Source: Dendrolimus kikuchii (Eukaryota; Arthropoda; Insecta; Lepidoptera; Lasiocampidae). Taken from it: a stretch of DNA of 64,000 bases. Shown piece after piece: positions 12,521 through 23,682 of this stretch. The position numbers and the translations under genes were made by a program. Every line of letters begins with the position of its first letter. The stretch's first letter is position 1. Location of the stretch: NCBI GenBank assembly GCA_019925095.2, contig CM034392.1:14526887-14590886 (forward strand). The letters are read 5' to 3'. The notes beneath the pieces were generated by a model that was not told where the DNA came from, ran no database searches, and saw nothing but the letters and a program-made list of their open reading frames with translations.

Positions 12521-13300
12521 ATAATCATATTTTCAAAATAGATTATAACTGGCCAGTCTCTCACACATAAAAACTTTTTCGCAATACTTTCTGAGTGGCC
12601 TGGTATATTAACGCACTGCAGCGCGATCACCATCCTATTCGAAAATCGGCATGCTTTAGCCTGCTGCACTTTTAGAATCCGAATCCGTCTTTCTATCGTT
12701 GGTCTAAAACTATAATAAATTTGTAAAATTGTATATGGTCGAGCATTTGTTAAAAATCGAGTCGTGTCGATTTCCCACAATAGTAGTATTGGCAGCACTA
12801 TTCGTTCCCTTGAATAAAAAATGGCTTCGTGTATTACTGTGTCCTTATAAAAAATTGTAATAATTCACTAATTAAACAATTTGTTCTGAAATATATTTAT
12901 TTTCATTGGTCTACGCAACGGACTACAACAGTATTTATTTACAATTAATATAAAAAAAATAACGGACCAGCAAATTCGCCAAAGACTATTTTATGATATT
13001 TTTTTTGTCTGCCTATTAGAGCAACACTAAAAACTTCAGAAACAATTTAAATGAAACTCGACATACAGCGAGCTTATATCCCGGTTTAACAAATAGGGTA
13101 TTTAATTATATGAATACATGTATTTGCGAGTGTAAATTACTTTACATTACTTCTATACATAATTCTACGTATGGAATGGAAATTTTATTAAAGCAGGAAT
13201 ATCGTTGGTACTGAAATTGCCTCGGTATACGTCAATCAGGAAGTATTTTGAAAAATATGTTACATGGGCAGTGTCATATAACATGGCAATCTGGTAACAT
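12521..13300. other. AT-rich non-coding stretch
   Basis: No supported gene or repeat. The open frames here are short and AT-driven. Confidence 0.4.
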
Positions 13301-13571
13301 ATATTTTTTTTAATGTTTAAGGCTTGGCAACTAGGCCTGTAAGCCAGGCGCAATTGTATTGTAGGCTACAATCCACACCATTCAACGGAGTTCTTGTGAA
13401 AACTCGAAAGGCCACATTTGACTATACAGTTCACATTTCTCACAAAAACACATAATTACTACTCAAAAACTATCAATATCGTACAACTATTGTTCATTTT
13501 AGAGTAATTATACACATTTTTAGAAAATAACACAGCACCGCACAACGTTCCCTTTCAGTTCCCACCAAAAA
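13301..13571 (-). mobile_element. Short poly-A retroposon, family S copy 1
   Basis: The minus strand starts near GTTTTTGGTGGGAACTGAAA, passes through AGTTTTTGAGTAGTAATTATGT and CGAGTTTTCACAAGAACTCC, and ends GCCAAGCCTTAAACATTAAA with more A's. The same sequence recurs at 14972-15285 (+), 35578-35861 (-) and 39142-39390 (+). Two of those copies have clear target duplications. No tRNA-like head is visible. Flanking duplication is unclear for this copy. Confidence 0.7.
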
Positions 13572-14044
13572 CATTTAAAAAAAATGCATTTTAGCCATAC
13601 CATAGACTTCTTACACCTACCTTCCAATTTTCTAGATACTCATAACAATTTCACTAAACAATTCCCCAAAAACAGCCGCTTTATGCCTTCGAAACATCGA
13701 TTACTTATTATTACTCAATCGATATTACGAAAATATCAGACATCTCTAGCCGTAGTTATTGATCTACCATGGAGAAATCCCCAAAAGCTTTCTTAATATC
13801 AATAACAAAAACTAAAACTATATATATAATAAAAACTTTACAACATCGTTATATTTAAACATAAATTTAAACTCAAGAAAACTGCACAAACATTCCTTGT
13901 AAATAAATGAAGAGCAGTTATAAATACAATTCAAAGAGAGAAAATGTATATACAATTGTGTTTTACCGTTTGAGAGCCTAAAACATGAATAAAACCGTCA
14001 AAAGTGAAGTGCGGAAAATAGTTCATAGTATTTTCTTAAGTTTT

Positions 14045-14880
14045 CGTGAGTATTTATTTATTTATTTATTTTAGTAAGGCTTACAGACAAATAACGATAT
14101 AAATTAAGAACATAAATAAAAGAATTGCTAACTACAAGCCTTAGCATATAGACTTGCTCAGGTTAATTGATGAAGATGTGTGTGTGTATGTGTGTGTGTG
14201 CGTGTGTGTGTGTCAATGTGTGTGGTTGATGATCAAGATTGAAAAATTGTAAAATTGAAAAGTGAGATTAAAAGATTGAAAAGAGAATTTGAATTTGAGT
14301 ACATATTAAGTAGTTAGGATAAAACTAGTTTTCTTTGAAAAATTCTTTGTTCAGTATATTTCTAAAGGTGTTGGGTTTAGTTACAAAGATGTCAATGTCC
14401 AATTTTAGTGCTAGATCGTTAAATTATGAGGCGCTGCGGAGAAAGAAAGAATTTTGCCTATAATTGGTGGATGCAAAGGGTACATACAGCAACTGTCTCT
14501 GCCTAATGCCCAATTGTTGAGTGCGTAGTCCACATTACAAAGAAGTTCGGGACAGTCGATAAAGCCGCTAGTTATACCTATTAAGTAGAAAACAAATATC
14601 ATTTACATTCCGCCTGTACTCCAAAGGTAGGAAATGGTAGTGTTGACAACGTTCAAGATAACTATTTATATTTTGGCTAGATTTATAGTCTAAATATCGA
14701 AGATTTTTTTTCTGCACTGCCTCAATACGCTTTACATATAGTTGATACATTGGGTTCCACGCTGGAGATGCATATTCTAACTGGCTTCGCACATATGAGC
14801 CACATAAAATTTTAATCGTTTTTAACCTGTGGAAGTTTCCTGAATTTCTAATAATAAAACCTAAATAGTACACATAATAA
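14045..14880 (-). mobile_element. Non-LTR retrotransposon C-terminal fragment
   Basis: Minus-strand frame 14873-14568 encodes YLGFIIRNSGNFHRLKTIKI, a SYVRSQLEYASPAWNP motif and RIEAVQKKNLRYLDY, the typical post-palm region of jockey/CR1-like reverse transcriptases. A second frame continues with GFIDCPELLCNVDYALN. Frameshifts make it inactive. The AATA repeats at 14048-14073 on this strand would be its tail, and a TG-rich microsatellite lies at 14175-14224. Confidence 0.75.
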
Positions 14881-14971
14881 ACTCTACTTAGTTTTAATTT
14901 TTGTTTATAGTTATTATTTACTTTTATAGTTATTATTTACTCTACGGAAGCCTAATCTCTCCAGTCTCCTA

Positions 14972-15285
14972 GAGTTTTTGGCGGGAACTGAAAGGAGATG
15001 GTGTTGTGCAGTTTTATTTTCTAAAAATGTGTAAAATTACTCTAAAATGAACAATAGTTGTAGGATATTGATAGTTTTGAGTAGTAATTATGTGTTTTGT
15101 GAGAAATGTGAAGTGTAAAGTCAAATGTGGCCTTTTGAGTTGTCACAAGAACTCCGTTGAATGGCACTAGCTGATAACCTACAGTTTAGCTGTGCTACAC
15201 ATAGGTTTAAGAAAATGAAGAAACTACATTGAATCTAAGATCTGGCTTAAAGGCCTAGCTGCCAAGTCATAAAATCCAAAAAAAA
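14972..15285 (+). mobile_element. Short poly-A retroposon, family S copy 2, with target duplication
   Basis: Runs from AGAGTTTTTGGCGGGAACTG to a tail CCAAAAAAAA. It is flanked by a perfect 12-bp direct repeat TCCAGTCTCCTA at 14960-14971 and 15286-15297, the mark of target-primed reverse transcription. It lies in inverse orientation to the copy at 13301, so the two could pair in a long transcript. Confidence 0.85.
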
Positions 15286-15297
15286 TCCAGTCTCCTA

Positions 15298-16246
15298 TTA
15301 TCTTAGATCGTATATCTCAATGCCTATTATAAGTACTCTCTGGCCTATTCTAATCAAAAAGTACATTGGATATACAAATAATTCTAATTTACCACCGCAT
15401 CGTAACATATTGAGGCCTGATAAGACTAAGCGCCGCAAGAAACTCTTCAGCAACATGCCTAACGCTAATAATAATTTTATATAATATTAAAATTAAAATG
15501 GATGTGAGATAAATTAAAAAGAAAAATTACCGTTCAAGTTGGTTTGTGTTCCGGTACGTGCAGAAAGACGTTATTATATGTCTTGAGGTCTGGTAGTTAG
15601 TTTTTTGATGTTTCATAGTTTTGATGATCGGATAAGTACCACCCCTTTGGGATAATGTTTGGGTTGGGATATTACCCATATTCAATTCTAATACGATCGC
15701 GCGGTTTTAGTGAAGATTAACGGAATTAGTTATTGCGTAATGGCAGCCCTCTTTAAAAGCAACAGGTTTTCCCGTAGACAAAGAATACGGGTTTTCCACG
15801 TAGACAGAAAGGTTTCTTTGTCTAAGGTTTTATAAGTGTTTTAGAGGGTTCACTTTCACTGCTTTTATTTTGGTTCTTATTAGCACCAACACCTTGAGCT
15901 TTTAACTTTTATAAACAAAAAGCAGAAAATTTGTGATGTTTTCTTTATATATTTTCAATTATGTATTTCTCTATTTAAATCAATGAAAATACATACTTAT
16001 TTAAAATAACATTTACCTACAGTAAATATACAATAGATATGACGTGGTCCATTCTCTATTCTGCATAACAGTCCGCCGCGTAATGCAGGATTGTGAATGT
16101 TGTTGCAGTCTGCAACAAGTCCAACTGCAACACAGAGCAGGATGCCTCTTTGGTCCTGCAGGCTCCGCCCACTGCAGGACTGCCATGTAGGACAGTGACT
16201 GGGCCTCTAGATGACTATAGGACGAATATAAAATAATGCTCTGTAG
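15298..16246. other. Non-coding stretch upstream of TMEM11 region
   Basis: No gene supported. The 16050-16220 part is moderately GC-rich, with CTCCGCCC and repeated CTGCAG words, and could belong to the original TMEM11 promoter before the hAT at 16247 inserted. The short minus-strand open frame over it has no recognisable domain. Confidence 0.35.
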
Positions 16247-17289
16247 CGGCGTTGCCGAATGTACGGCAATTGCCGTTTTGTACGACAATCAGGGTCTTAA
16301 AAGACAAATTGTACGACATATGGCAGAGGGGTCATTGCCGTACGCTAAAATACGGCAATCAGAACAGAAAGTTAAAAATTCAAATATATTACGGTTACTG
16401 AAAGATGGCACTAGAAAACCCCGGCAATTCAAAAAAATAATGATATGGCAACTCAACCAATACAAATTATACGTATACAATACAAATCTATTTGTATTGG
16501 TTGAGTTGCCATAACAATATTTTTTGATTGCCGCTATTTTCTAGTGCTATCTTTTATAGCAAGATTATAATTTATATAAAGCTCAGAGTAATGTTGTCCT
16601 TTAACCTGAGATCTAAAACTATTACAAACGTGAAAAGGTTTTGCGTAAAAATGAACGCAACTAACTCTTGTCTTGTAAAAGACAAGATACAGATTTATAT
16701 TTGGTATTGGAATTCCCTAATTCATTTTTTACTCCGCTCGCTCCATGAGTCTGCGCCTCGCTCTAATACTATCTTTCAGTCATAATCCGCAAACTTGCTA
16801 AAGTGAAGCTTTATTTTTTAATACTTTACTAACACAAACACACACGAACATTCGCGCAAGCGCCCTACGTCGCCTAAACGAAACAGCAGGCACAGGGATA
16901 CATTTTCGCCGCACGGTAGAAAGAGAGGGGGATACTTCCTCTCCTACGTCTCGCCGGCGGTCTACTCTCCCTCCGTCTTACGATTTTCGATCAGGTCACG
17001 TGTCCTGACGCGAGTTTGACATTTTTACCCATCACATAAAAAGTTCACAAAGTCGCTAAAGAAGTTATCACTTCAAAAAAATTAACTACTGATTTTTTTT
17101 CAAATACGACAGATACGACCCTTTGTGCACAAATAAAATAGTACAAGATTGTAATTTTTCTGTAATGGTGTACAATAAAGAGTTATCTATCTATCTATCT
17201 ATTATTTTTTCCAAAAAATGGCATATTTCAAATACGGCAATTTTTTTCTTTCGTGTGCGGCAATTCAATCTGTGACAGCGGCAACACTG
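16247..17289. mobile_element. Non-autonomous hAT element with 8-bp target duplication
   Basis: Terminal inverted repeats are CGGCGTTGCCG at 16247 and, on the other strand, CAGTGTTGCCGC from 17289. The perfect 8-bp direct repeat CTCTGTAG flanks it at 16239-16246 and 17290-17297. Subterminal copies of TACGGCAA/TTGCCGTA occur near both ends. These are the hallmarks of hAT transposons. No transposase is encoded. Inside are a large fold-back (16404-16552) and a retroposon tail (ATCT repeats near 17190). It ends 47 bp before the TMEM11 start codon. Confidence 0.88.
16404..16552. repeat. Long inverted repeat (fold-back) inside hAT element
   Basis: A perfect 24-bp core, TATGGCAACTCAACCAATAC plus AAAT at 16444-16467, pairs with 16490-16513 across a 22-nt loop. 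Pairing extends imperfectly outward to GATGGCACTAGAAAA on the left and TTTTCTAGTGCTATC on the right, giving arms of about 64 nt. Confidence 0.85.
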
Positions 17290-17304
17290 CTCTGTAGTCT
17301 ATAC

Positions 17305-17311
17305 ATCGATA
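17305..17311 (+). promoter_or_regulatory. DRE-like ATCGATA motif
   Basis: ATCGATA lies 26 bp before the TMEM11 ATG. It is the core of the DNA-replication-related element common in insect housekeeping promoters. A role here is inference only. Confidence 0.3.
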
Positions 17312-17336
17312 AAAACAATAATTGTCTATAAATAAG

Positions 17337-17359
17337 ATGGCGGGTGATGAAAGTGACAG
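17337..17359 (+). CDS. TMEM11: TMEM11 coding exon 1
   Basis: Encodes MAGDESD plus two bases of the next codon. The donor is AG then GTTTGT. It is too short to be noticed as an open frame. It is chosen because it is the only nearby ATG that splices in phase to exon 2. Confidence 0.85.
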
Positions 17360-20300
17360 GTTTGTAAATATTGTGGAAATTTAAAGAATTAAATATTTCT
17401 CTTTTATTTTACTGTTTGTTCAATCCAAGTTTTGTTACTTAACGATTTTATAATTCAGCTAATTATTTAAAACATACTCAAATAAGTAATTTGGATTGTT
17501 TTAGCGATCTAAAGCCATCTAGTGTTGCGATTATAAGAGAAGTGTATGATAGCGAAAATGCCCACATCAAATTTGAAATGGAATTGGAAAGAGCACTTGA
17601 GGCTGGTGTGAGTGTCATAGTAATAGAACCAGAGCCTCTTGGAGAAGAAACTGCGCGGTGGATATATGTAGGAAACCTCTTGCATAAGGTTTCTGTTTAT
17701 AGTGGACTCTGCAGTATCGCATCAGGTAGGGTAAACGCCAATATTGGCCCTTTGGCCTAATCATTACGGGTCATAATATTGCAATAAACACTCCCGAACG
17801 CCCCGTTTTCTAATTTACTTGTTACGCTAAGTGTTGTTAATGACAATTACACATCAGTTTCTTGTAGAAATACAGTGATAGTGTCATACAACACATTCCT
17901 AGCAAATTGTATAATTGTTCATCCCATTCGAAGGATATAATTTCTTGATTAAAAGTATCCTATATGCTGTTTTGTGGTATAATCTGCTCTGCTTCATGCA
18001 AGGGCTATTCCTATATCTTACTATTCGTTCACTTGCCTTACTGTCGGCTGAATTTTGACATTACTAGCCTATTAATGTCAAAAATTTTTCAAAACTCCGT
18101 AGGATATGTTAATTTTTAACCGATAGTAAGACAAATGAACTGTCAGTAAGATATAGGAACCAGGTATAAATCTGTTTAATACTTATGACACAAAAATATG
18201 ACTTACATGCCTTGTTTATAGTTAAAATTTGTCTTTAGATGATTAATATAAAACATTTTCTACTATAATATCTAACTTTAGATGTAGCTTAAGTTAATAT
18301 AATAGTATTTTAATATGTCATTAAAATACACAGCATAGACAGTCTTAGAGTATTGTTAGTTGATAATACTGATAAAATACCTAATGTTATAATTAAAATC
18401 CTCTAAAATGAAATCAACTAATAACAGTGTTGCATTCAAAACATGTGACACATGTACAGTATGGCAATCTTGGTTATGTTGATGAGAGTTGCATGCTGGT
18501 TTTATTTAAAAAACATTGAAAAACTAGCACAATTAAGAAATCTAATCCCCAATATGTTCAGAAACATCCACTCAATTGATAATCTTGGAAACTAGAACAA
18601 GAGCACCAAAAACGAGAAGTAAAATCTTACCTAAACCTTACTTAAGAAGTACCAAAAACACCACGAGGTGTGTACCTGCATCGAGTTACGAATTTTGAGG
18701 TCCAGTCTCAAAATTTTAAAGGAGCAACTGATTTGATCAAAAGCATTTTAGTCAAGAATGGATGAATTAGCCTCAACTATTATAAAATACTATGTGAATA
18801 TAGAAAATCGATTTTGCATACTAGACATAGAAATTATTTATGCGACTATGATATTGAGGATGAGAATGAGACTGCACATGTTTAATATTAAATTACTTCT
18901 GCTCTTTTTTAACCAACTTAAAAAATCTTTTCTGTTTCGGAACCGATTATGATTTATCTGTTTGAGTTAGATTCAATACAGCTTTAAGATAGTTTTGTAT
19001 ATTTCATTGTTATTAGATACCATACACAAACCTAAATATAAATTTTTTTTTTCTAGCAAAAAAGAAAACATTATTAAAAGCAAAAAAAATATTTTTACAT
19101 CATCTTGAAGTCAGTGCCAAGTAATACATAAAAAAACAACAACAAATATTCAAAATATAGTAGTACAGTATTTTCTTTATTTTTTACTTCGCATGGACTT
19201 CAAAATATAGAAATAGACTTTTTCTGTTACAAACATTTTGGATTGTGGTAGCTGATAGAGGTAGCAGGGATGAAATATGTTGATTTCATGATTCTCAAAA
19301 ATGTATTACTAGAAAAAAATCAGCTGGTTTGTAATCATTTTTTATGACCACGTTATCAATACATGTTGGAAGGAGGGGACTCTGATCAAACCATACATTT
19401 TGCAGCACAAATATTTTTTCGAATAATTCAGATAATTGTTTTGAGATTTAACAAAAAAAGACCCAGTTAGTAATATATTTTTGAGAATCATCATATCAAC
19501 ATATTATTTTATCACTGCTACCCCTGTTAGCTACCACAATCGAAAATGTTTGTAATAGAAAAGGTTGGGTGTCTTATCAAAATGAAGCTACTCACGGATA
19601 ATTAGCTTGATAGTAATCAGTAGCAAAAATGGATTGTGTATATCCCCTGTCTATTTATTTTCTAGTTTTTAATTACTTTTAAAGTCAATTTTTAGCTAGT
19701 TTTTTTTTATTATTTATCTTTTGTTCCTTCTCAACTCAAATACAAACTCAATTTTTTTTATAATAAAACTGTTTTACAGCTCCGTAAGTTATTTGATTTT
19801 TATTATTCCGACGTTTCAGCCACTTTTTAATAGCCGTGATCACGGAAGTTAAAGATGTAAGTGTCAATTTGTTAAATTTTTATTTACCTGACCGCCAACT
19901 TACATACATACATACATAACTTCACGCTAGTTCCCTTGCGGGGTAGGCACGAACAACAGAGTGCCATTTAGGCTTATTCTTACACACCTCACTTGCCTCT
20001 TTGACATTCATAACTCTTGTCATGCAAGCTCGTCTGTTCTTAAGGCTCCTGACATCACCTTCTGCTAGTACACGATCAATTTGATCATGGAAGGTGTGTC
20101 GTGAAACCGCCAACTTGTTTATTTTAATTACTACTACTCCAATACCGATATCAGAGCGAGATACCGCTCTGACTATTGGTCGATTTAGTCATTTTGGTGT
20201 ACATATGTAGTTTTAATACCGAAAATTGGCATAGATACTTTTCATCCGGGAGATGGGATAGTTTGCGATATAAAATGAAGTGAATCTTCCGGGGCAAATA

Positions 20301-22492
20301 GCACTAACATAAGATGTAGTATTATACAATGAAACCTTTATTAGCGCCTGCTTCTTAAACAAGAGGCACGCATTAGAGGTTGACCCACGGCACAGCCGCG
20401 GGGTAAACTAGTATTATATAAAACGATTAGAGCTAAGCATGTTTGCTGAAAAGCTTCTTGCGCCGCTTCTTCTCTTCATGCCACATGTTACAAAGCGGAG
20501 GTAAATTTGATTAGGCTCCCGTAGAGTAAATAACCATAAACAAAATGAAAATAAACAAGTTGGCGATAGGCATAATAAAACTTTAACAATACTCATTGAC
20601 ACTTGACATCTTTCTTCCGTGATCACGGCTACTGAAGTGAAATAAATCACCTCGCTTGAAACATAGTTTTTTTATGTGTACCAGTCGCGAAAACTTAAGA
20701 AAATACTAATCCCTATTAATGTTATAAATGTGAGTTTTCACGGAAAAACTACTGGACCGATTTGGCTGAAACTCAGTATATATACATATATATACTTTTA
20801 TCCCGAAAAATGGGATAGTTTCCGGGATAAAAATATATTTGCCTGTTTGTTTGTTATGCTTTTACGGAAAAACTACTCGACCGATTTGGCTGAAAATCGG
20901 TATATATGTAGTTTTCATACCGAGAGTGGGCAAGGGATATTTTTCATCCCGGATCATGGGATAGATTTATGTAAAGGTTATACCAAAAGTGGGATAGGTT
21001 TTTCTTTTTTTGACCTTTTTGCTCTTTTTCTCCTTTTTAATCTTTTTATCCTTTTTGCTCTTTTTGTTCTTTTTGCTTTTTTGACCTTTTTACTCTTTTG
21101 ACCTTTTTGCTCTTTCTGTCTTTTTTGTCCATTTGGCTCTTTTGCTCTTTTTGTCCATTTTGCTGTTTTGCTTTTTGTCGATTTTGCTCTTTTTGCTCTT
21201 TTGTCCTTATTGTCCATTTTGCTCTTTTGTCCTTATTGTCCTTTTTGCTCTTTTTATCCATTTTAATCTTTTTGTCCTTTTTGACAATTTCGCTCTTTGC
21301 CCTTTTGTCCATTTTGATATGTTTTTCTCCTTTGCTCTTTGACCTTTTTGATTTTTGTCCTTTTTGTCATTTTTGTAGTTTTCATTGACGGGGGATATAT
21401 AAATAACACAAGGACGGTTTGAAATAGAGGATAAAAGTTTGGATGAGACCAATCATTTCTCAAGTTCATAGATATAAACATTCATCGTCTATAAAAATGC
21501 GATAGTAACTCTATATGTCTTTCTGTTAAGTTTTCGGAAATACTGGGAATACTGGATCGTTTTTATTGTAATTTAGTTTAAATGTAGTTTTAATGCGGAA
21601 AATGGACATATATACTCATGCCAGGAGATCGGATAGTTTGCGATATAAAATTAAGTGAATTTTTCGGGTGCAAATGGCACTAACATAAAAATGTTGTACA
21701 ATGTAACGTGTATTAACGCCTGCACTTTAAACAATAAGCAGGAACTAGAGGTTAACCCGCGGCGCTGCCGCGGGTAAACTAGTTCTTTATACTTAGATAC
21801 TCTCCTCTAAGATTTACTACATAACGCCGTCCACCAAACAATAGTGTTAGTTGCAAAACTCCTTAAAGGTGACAGTTGAATTTCAAAATCCACTAAAATG
21901 AAAGGTTGGTTGCAACTGCCGCTATAATAATAATTTTTATTTTTATGGGATGATGCAAGAAAAAAACTATTAATCAAATCTTTCTTATAGCATATTTAAA
22001 AGTATCGTTTTGCGTAAAATTATTTTAGGACATTTTAGCGGGTTTTGAAACTGCACCCCTCAGTTATCTCCCGTTTATATTTTAAACCAACAGAACTATA
22101 TTTTCATTTGCCCATACTTGCGCTTATACCGAAGATAAAAGGTATTTTTAACATTTTGGTAAATTAAGTTATGAGGTCTTGATAGTTAACCATCAATGTT
22201 TTCGTCTACAGGTTTGACATGGAGTTCACTGGCTTGCACACCTTTCGGAATTGTTTCTGTTCTATGTGCTGGATGCTATACATTATCATGGCAATGGGAT
22301 CCCTGCTGTAAATATCAGGAAGAAAAGGATCGACGTCATTTATCCACTCTACCGGTATTGAGCGACTTGACTTCAGCTTCACCAGTTGTGCTTGTACATA
22401 CAGATAACAAAAGAAAAATAATATTGCATAATACAATTTCAATAACAGCAGCTGCTATTTGTTTATGGAGACTCTATAATATTTTTAAATAA
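17337..22492 (+). CDS. TMEM11: TMEM11 / PMI mitochondrial inner-membrane protein, 3 exons
   Basis: Coding exons are 17337-17359, 17505-17725 and 22212-22492, all with GT-AG introns and continuous phase, giving 174 aa (the vertebrate protein is about 190). The family is a mitochondrial inner-membrane protein that acts with the MICOS machinery in cristae shape; the Drosophila homologue is PMI. Family-typical blocks are REVYDSENA (19-27), ETARWIYVGN (56-65), WQWDPCCKYQ (108-117) and SPVVLVHTDN near the C-terminus. Hydrophobic segments lie at about 70-104 and 155-170. The start is the first in-frame ATG, in context AAGATGGCG. AATAAA at 22933 is a possible polyadenylation signal. Intron 2 is 4.5 kb and full of mobile elements. 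A hAT insertion ends 47 bp before the ATG. Confidence 0.94.
17505..17725 (+). CDS. TMEM11: TMEM11 coding exon 2
   Basis: Acceptor TTTTAG ends at 17504 and donor GTAGGG starts at 17726. Carries residues 8-81, including the conserved acidic N-terminal domain and the ETARWIYVGN motif. Confidence 0.94.
18005..18162. mobile_element. Small MITE in TMEM11 intron 2
   Basis: Inverted ends: the left has TTCCTATATCTTACT, then GTTCACTTGCCTTACTGTCG. The reverse complement of the right end has GTTCCTATATCTTACT, then GTTCATTTGTCTTACTATCG. A matching end also abuts the broken mariner at 11748. About 158 bp, no coding capacity. Confidence 0.7.
19214..19566. mobile_element. Fold-back MITE in TMEM11 intron 2
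   Basis: Arms of about 100 bp at 19214-19315 and 19465-19566 are reverse complements of each other. The shared blocks are TTACAAACATTTT, GATTGTGGTAGCT, GGTAGCAG, ATATGTTGAT and GATTCTCAAAAAT, with a spacer of about 150 bp. This is a non-autonomous palindromic element in which a transcript would fold strongly. Confidence 0.75.
19902..20105 (-). mobile_element. LINE 3' fragment (TATG-tailed) with target duplication
   Basis: Minus-strand sequence encodes the last ~60 residues of the same LINE as at 7356 (FHDQIDRVLAEGDVRSLKNR to YPARELA), followed by TATG repeats. A perfect 11-bp duplication ACCGCCAACTT flanks it at 19891-19901 and 20106-20116. It is severely 5' truncated. Confidence 0.88.
20206..20411 (+). 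mobile_element. Helitron-like element, 5'-truncated copy
   Basis: Shares its 3' half with the element at 20710: CATCCGGGAGATGGGATAGT, GGCAAATAGCACTAACATAA, then a GCCTGCTTCTTAAACAAGAG block. It ends in a GC-rich hairpin (CCCACGGC...GCCGCGGGG) and AAACTAG at 20411, followed by T. Confidence 0.75.
20710..21782 (+). mobile_element. Helitron-like non-autonomous element with internal minisatellite
   Basis: Begins 5'-TC (TCCCTATTAATGTTATAAAT at 20710) after an A. It ends in CTAG at 21779-21782 before a T, with a 9-bp stem hairpin (21755-21763 with 21767-21775, loop GCT) just 3 nt upstream of that CTAG. These are the defining Helitron ends and A/T target. It has no coding capacity. A T-rich minisatellite occupies 21003-21378. 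Confidence 0.82.
21003..21378. repeat. T-rich minisatellite (unit about 9-10 bp)
   Basis: About 40 degenerate units of the form CTTTTTGCT, CTTTTTGTC or CTTTTGAC. One strand is almost pure pyrimidine plus G. Its frames give long Phe/Leu/Ser or Lys/Arg-rich open readings, which are by-products of the repeat rather than genes. Confidence 0.9.
22212..22492 (+). CDS. TMEM11: TMEM11 coding exon 3 with stop
   Basis: Acceptor TCTACAG ends at 22211; TAA at 22490-22492. Carries residues 82-174, with the DPCCKYQ signature and the C-terminal hydrophobic helix. Confidence 0.94.
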
Positions 22493-23362
22493 ATAGTTTT
22501 CAGTCTGAAGCTTAAAAAGGTAATTGATCATATTTGAGTAGGGTGTTACTTCCCTGTTTTGTCCATTGTTTTGTTTAGAAAAAGCTAATTTATAACTAGC
22601 TTTATATAGCAAATGGAATATGTTTATACTATTTATGAGCTTACGATCTTAGAACACATTGATGAAAGTGAAAAAAAAATAGTGCTTATTTGTGCAATGT
22701 TATGAGCACCTGAAATCTAATAATATAATTATTTGTTGTAGTTAGAAGACAGATGTAAAGAAATATTGTAGTAAATTATGTTATTGAATAGTAGAATTAG
22801 ACCTGTACAAATATTTTCTTATTAAGAGAGCTTTTAGTTATTAAAATGTGATAGGCAGTTTCTAAAAAGTTCTGTTAAAAAGCAATGCTAACAGTGATGC
22901 AATAGGTGTAAGACTATTGACACTGTTACCATAATAAAACTATTAACTATTACTGGATTTTATTTTTATTTACCTGTAGTTTACTACTAAAATGACCTTA
23001 GGTCCCATACTCAACCTTTCTTTCGTAAAGGCCACATGACATATTAGATTAAGTGCTGCAGGCTGCAACATTATTGTAGGTGTTTGTTAACTACTAGAAT
23101 ACAATGCAGACAACCTAACGACCCGCTTGATGCAGGGATTATGTTGTCTATAGACATTTGCAGCACCAGGGATGTTACGATCCAATTGTAGAAATATGTC
23201 GAATGCCAGGCTAGTCACTTTCAAAAACTTGGCGGTCCGCTAGTTGACTATAGCGGCCTCAGGTCAAATATATTTACAATAGAGGGATACGGAACGCCTA
23301 GTATTATTATCTAATCTACAATTAGAATAGTAATAATTACGGCGTAATACAAAAACGTTATA
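22493..23362. other. 3' flank of TMEM11
   Basis: Probable 3' untranslated region followed by intergenic DNA. AATAAA at 22933-22938 is the only canonical signal noted. No gene seen. Confidence 0.5.
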
Positions 23363-23682
23363 GTTTATCCGTGCACGAACGGGGAAAGAATACAATTTCC
23401 TGCGGCCGGGCGGCCTGTCGTAAGAGGCGACAAAACATCCCACAGCCAGGTGGTAGGGGGGGGTATTGGCCGGCTGGATAGCTAGCACCCCTGGTATAGA
23501 ATATGCTGCCATAACAACCCGAGTTCTGTTTCGGCATTAGTCACCAGGTTCCAGTCTCTCTTAAGAAAGCAGCAGCGCGTTTGTAGCACCTTTGGTGTTG
23601 CAAATGTCCATAGGCGATGGTAACCGCTTTCCAACAAGTGGGCCGTCTGCCTGTCTGCTGAACTCATGCAATAAAAAAAAAT
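23363..23682 (+). mobile_element. Short poly-A retroposon, family B copy 2
   Basis: Same element as at 7033, here on the + strand: TTTATCCGTGCACGAACGGG through GGCCTGTCGTAAGAGGCGAC to GCCGTCTGCCTGTCTGCTGA, then an A-rich tail. Confidence 0.7.

Noticed and set aside
20978..21388. Long Lys/Arg-rich (minus) and Phe/Leu-rich (plus) open frames
   Set aside because: They are translations of the T-rich minisatellite, occur in several overlapping frames, and lie in a Helitron-like element inside an intron.
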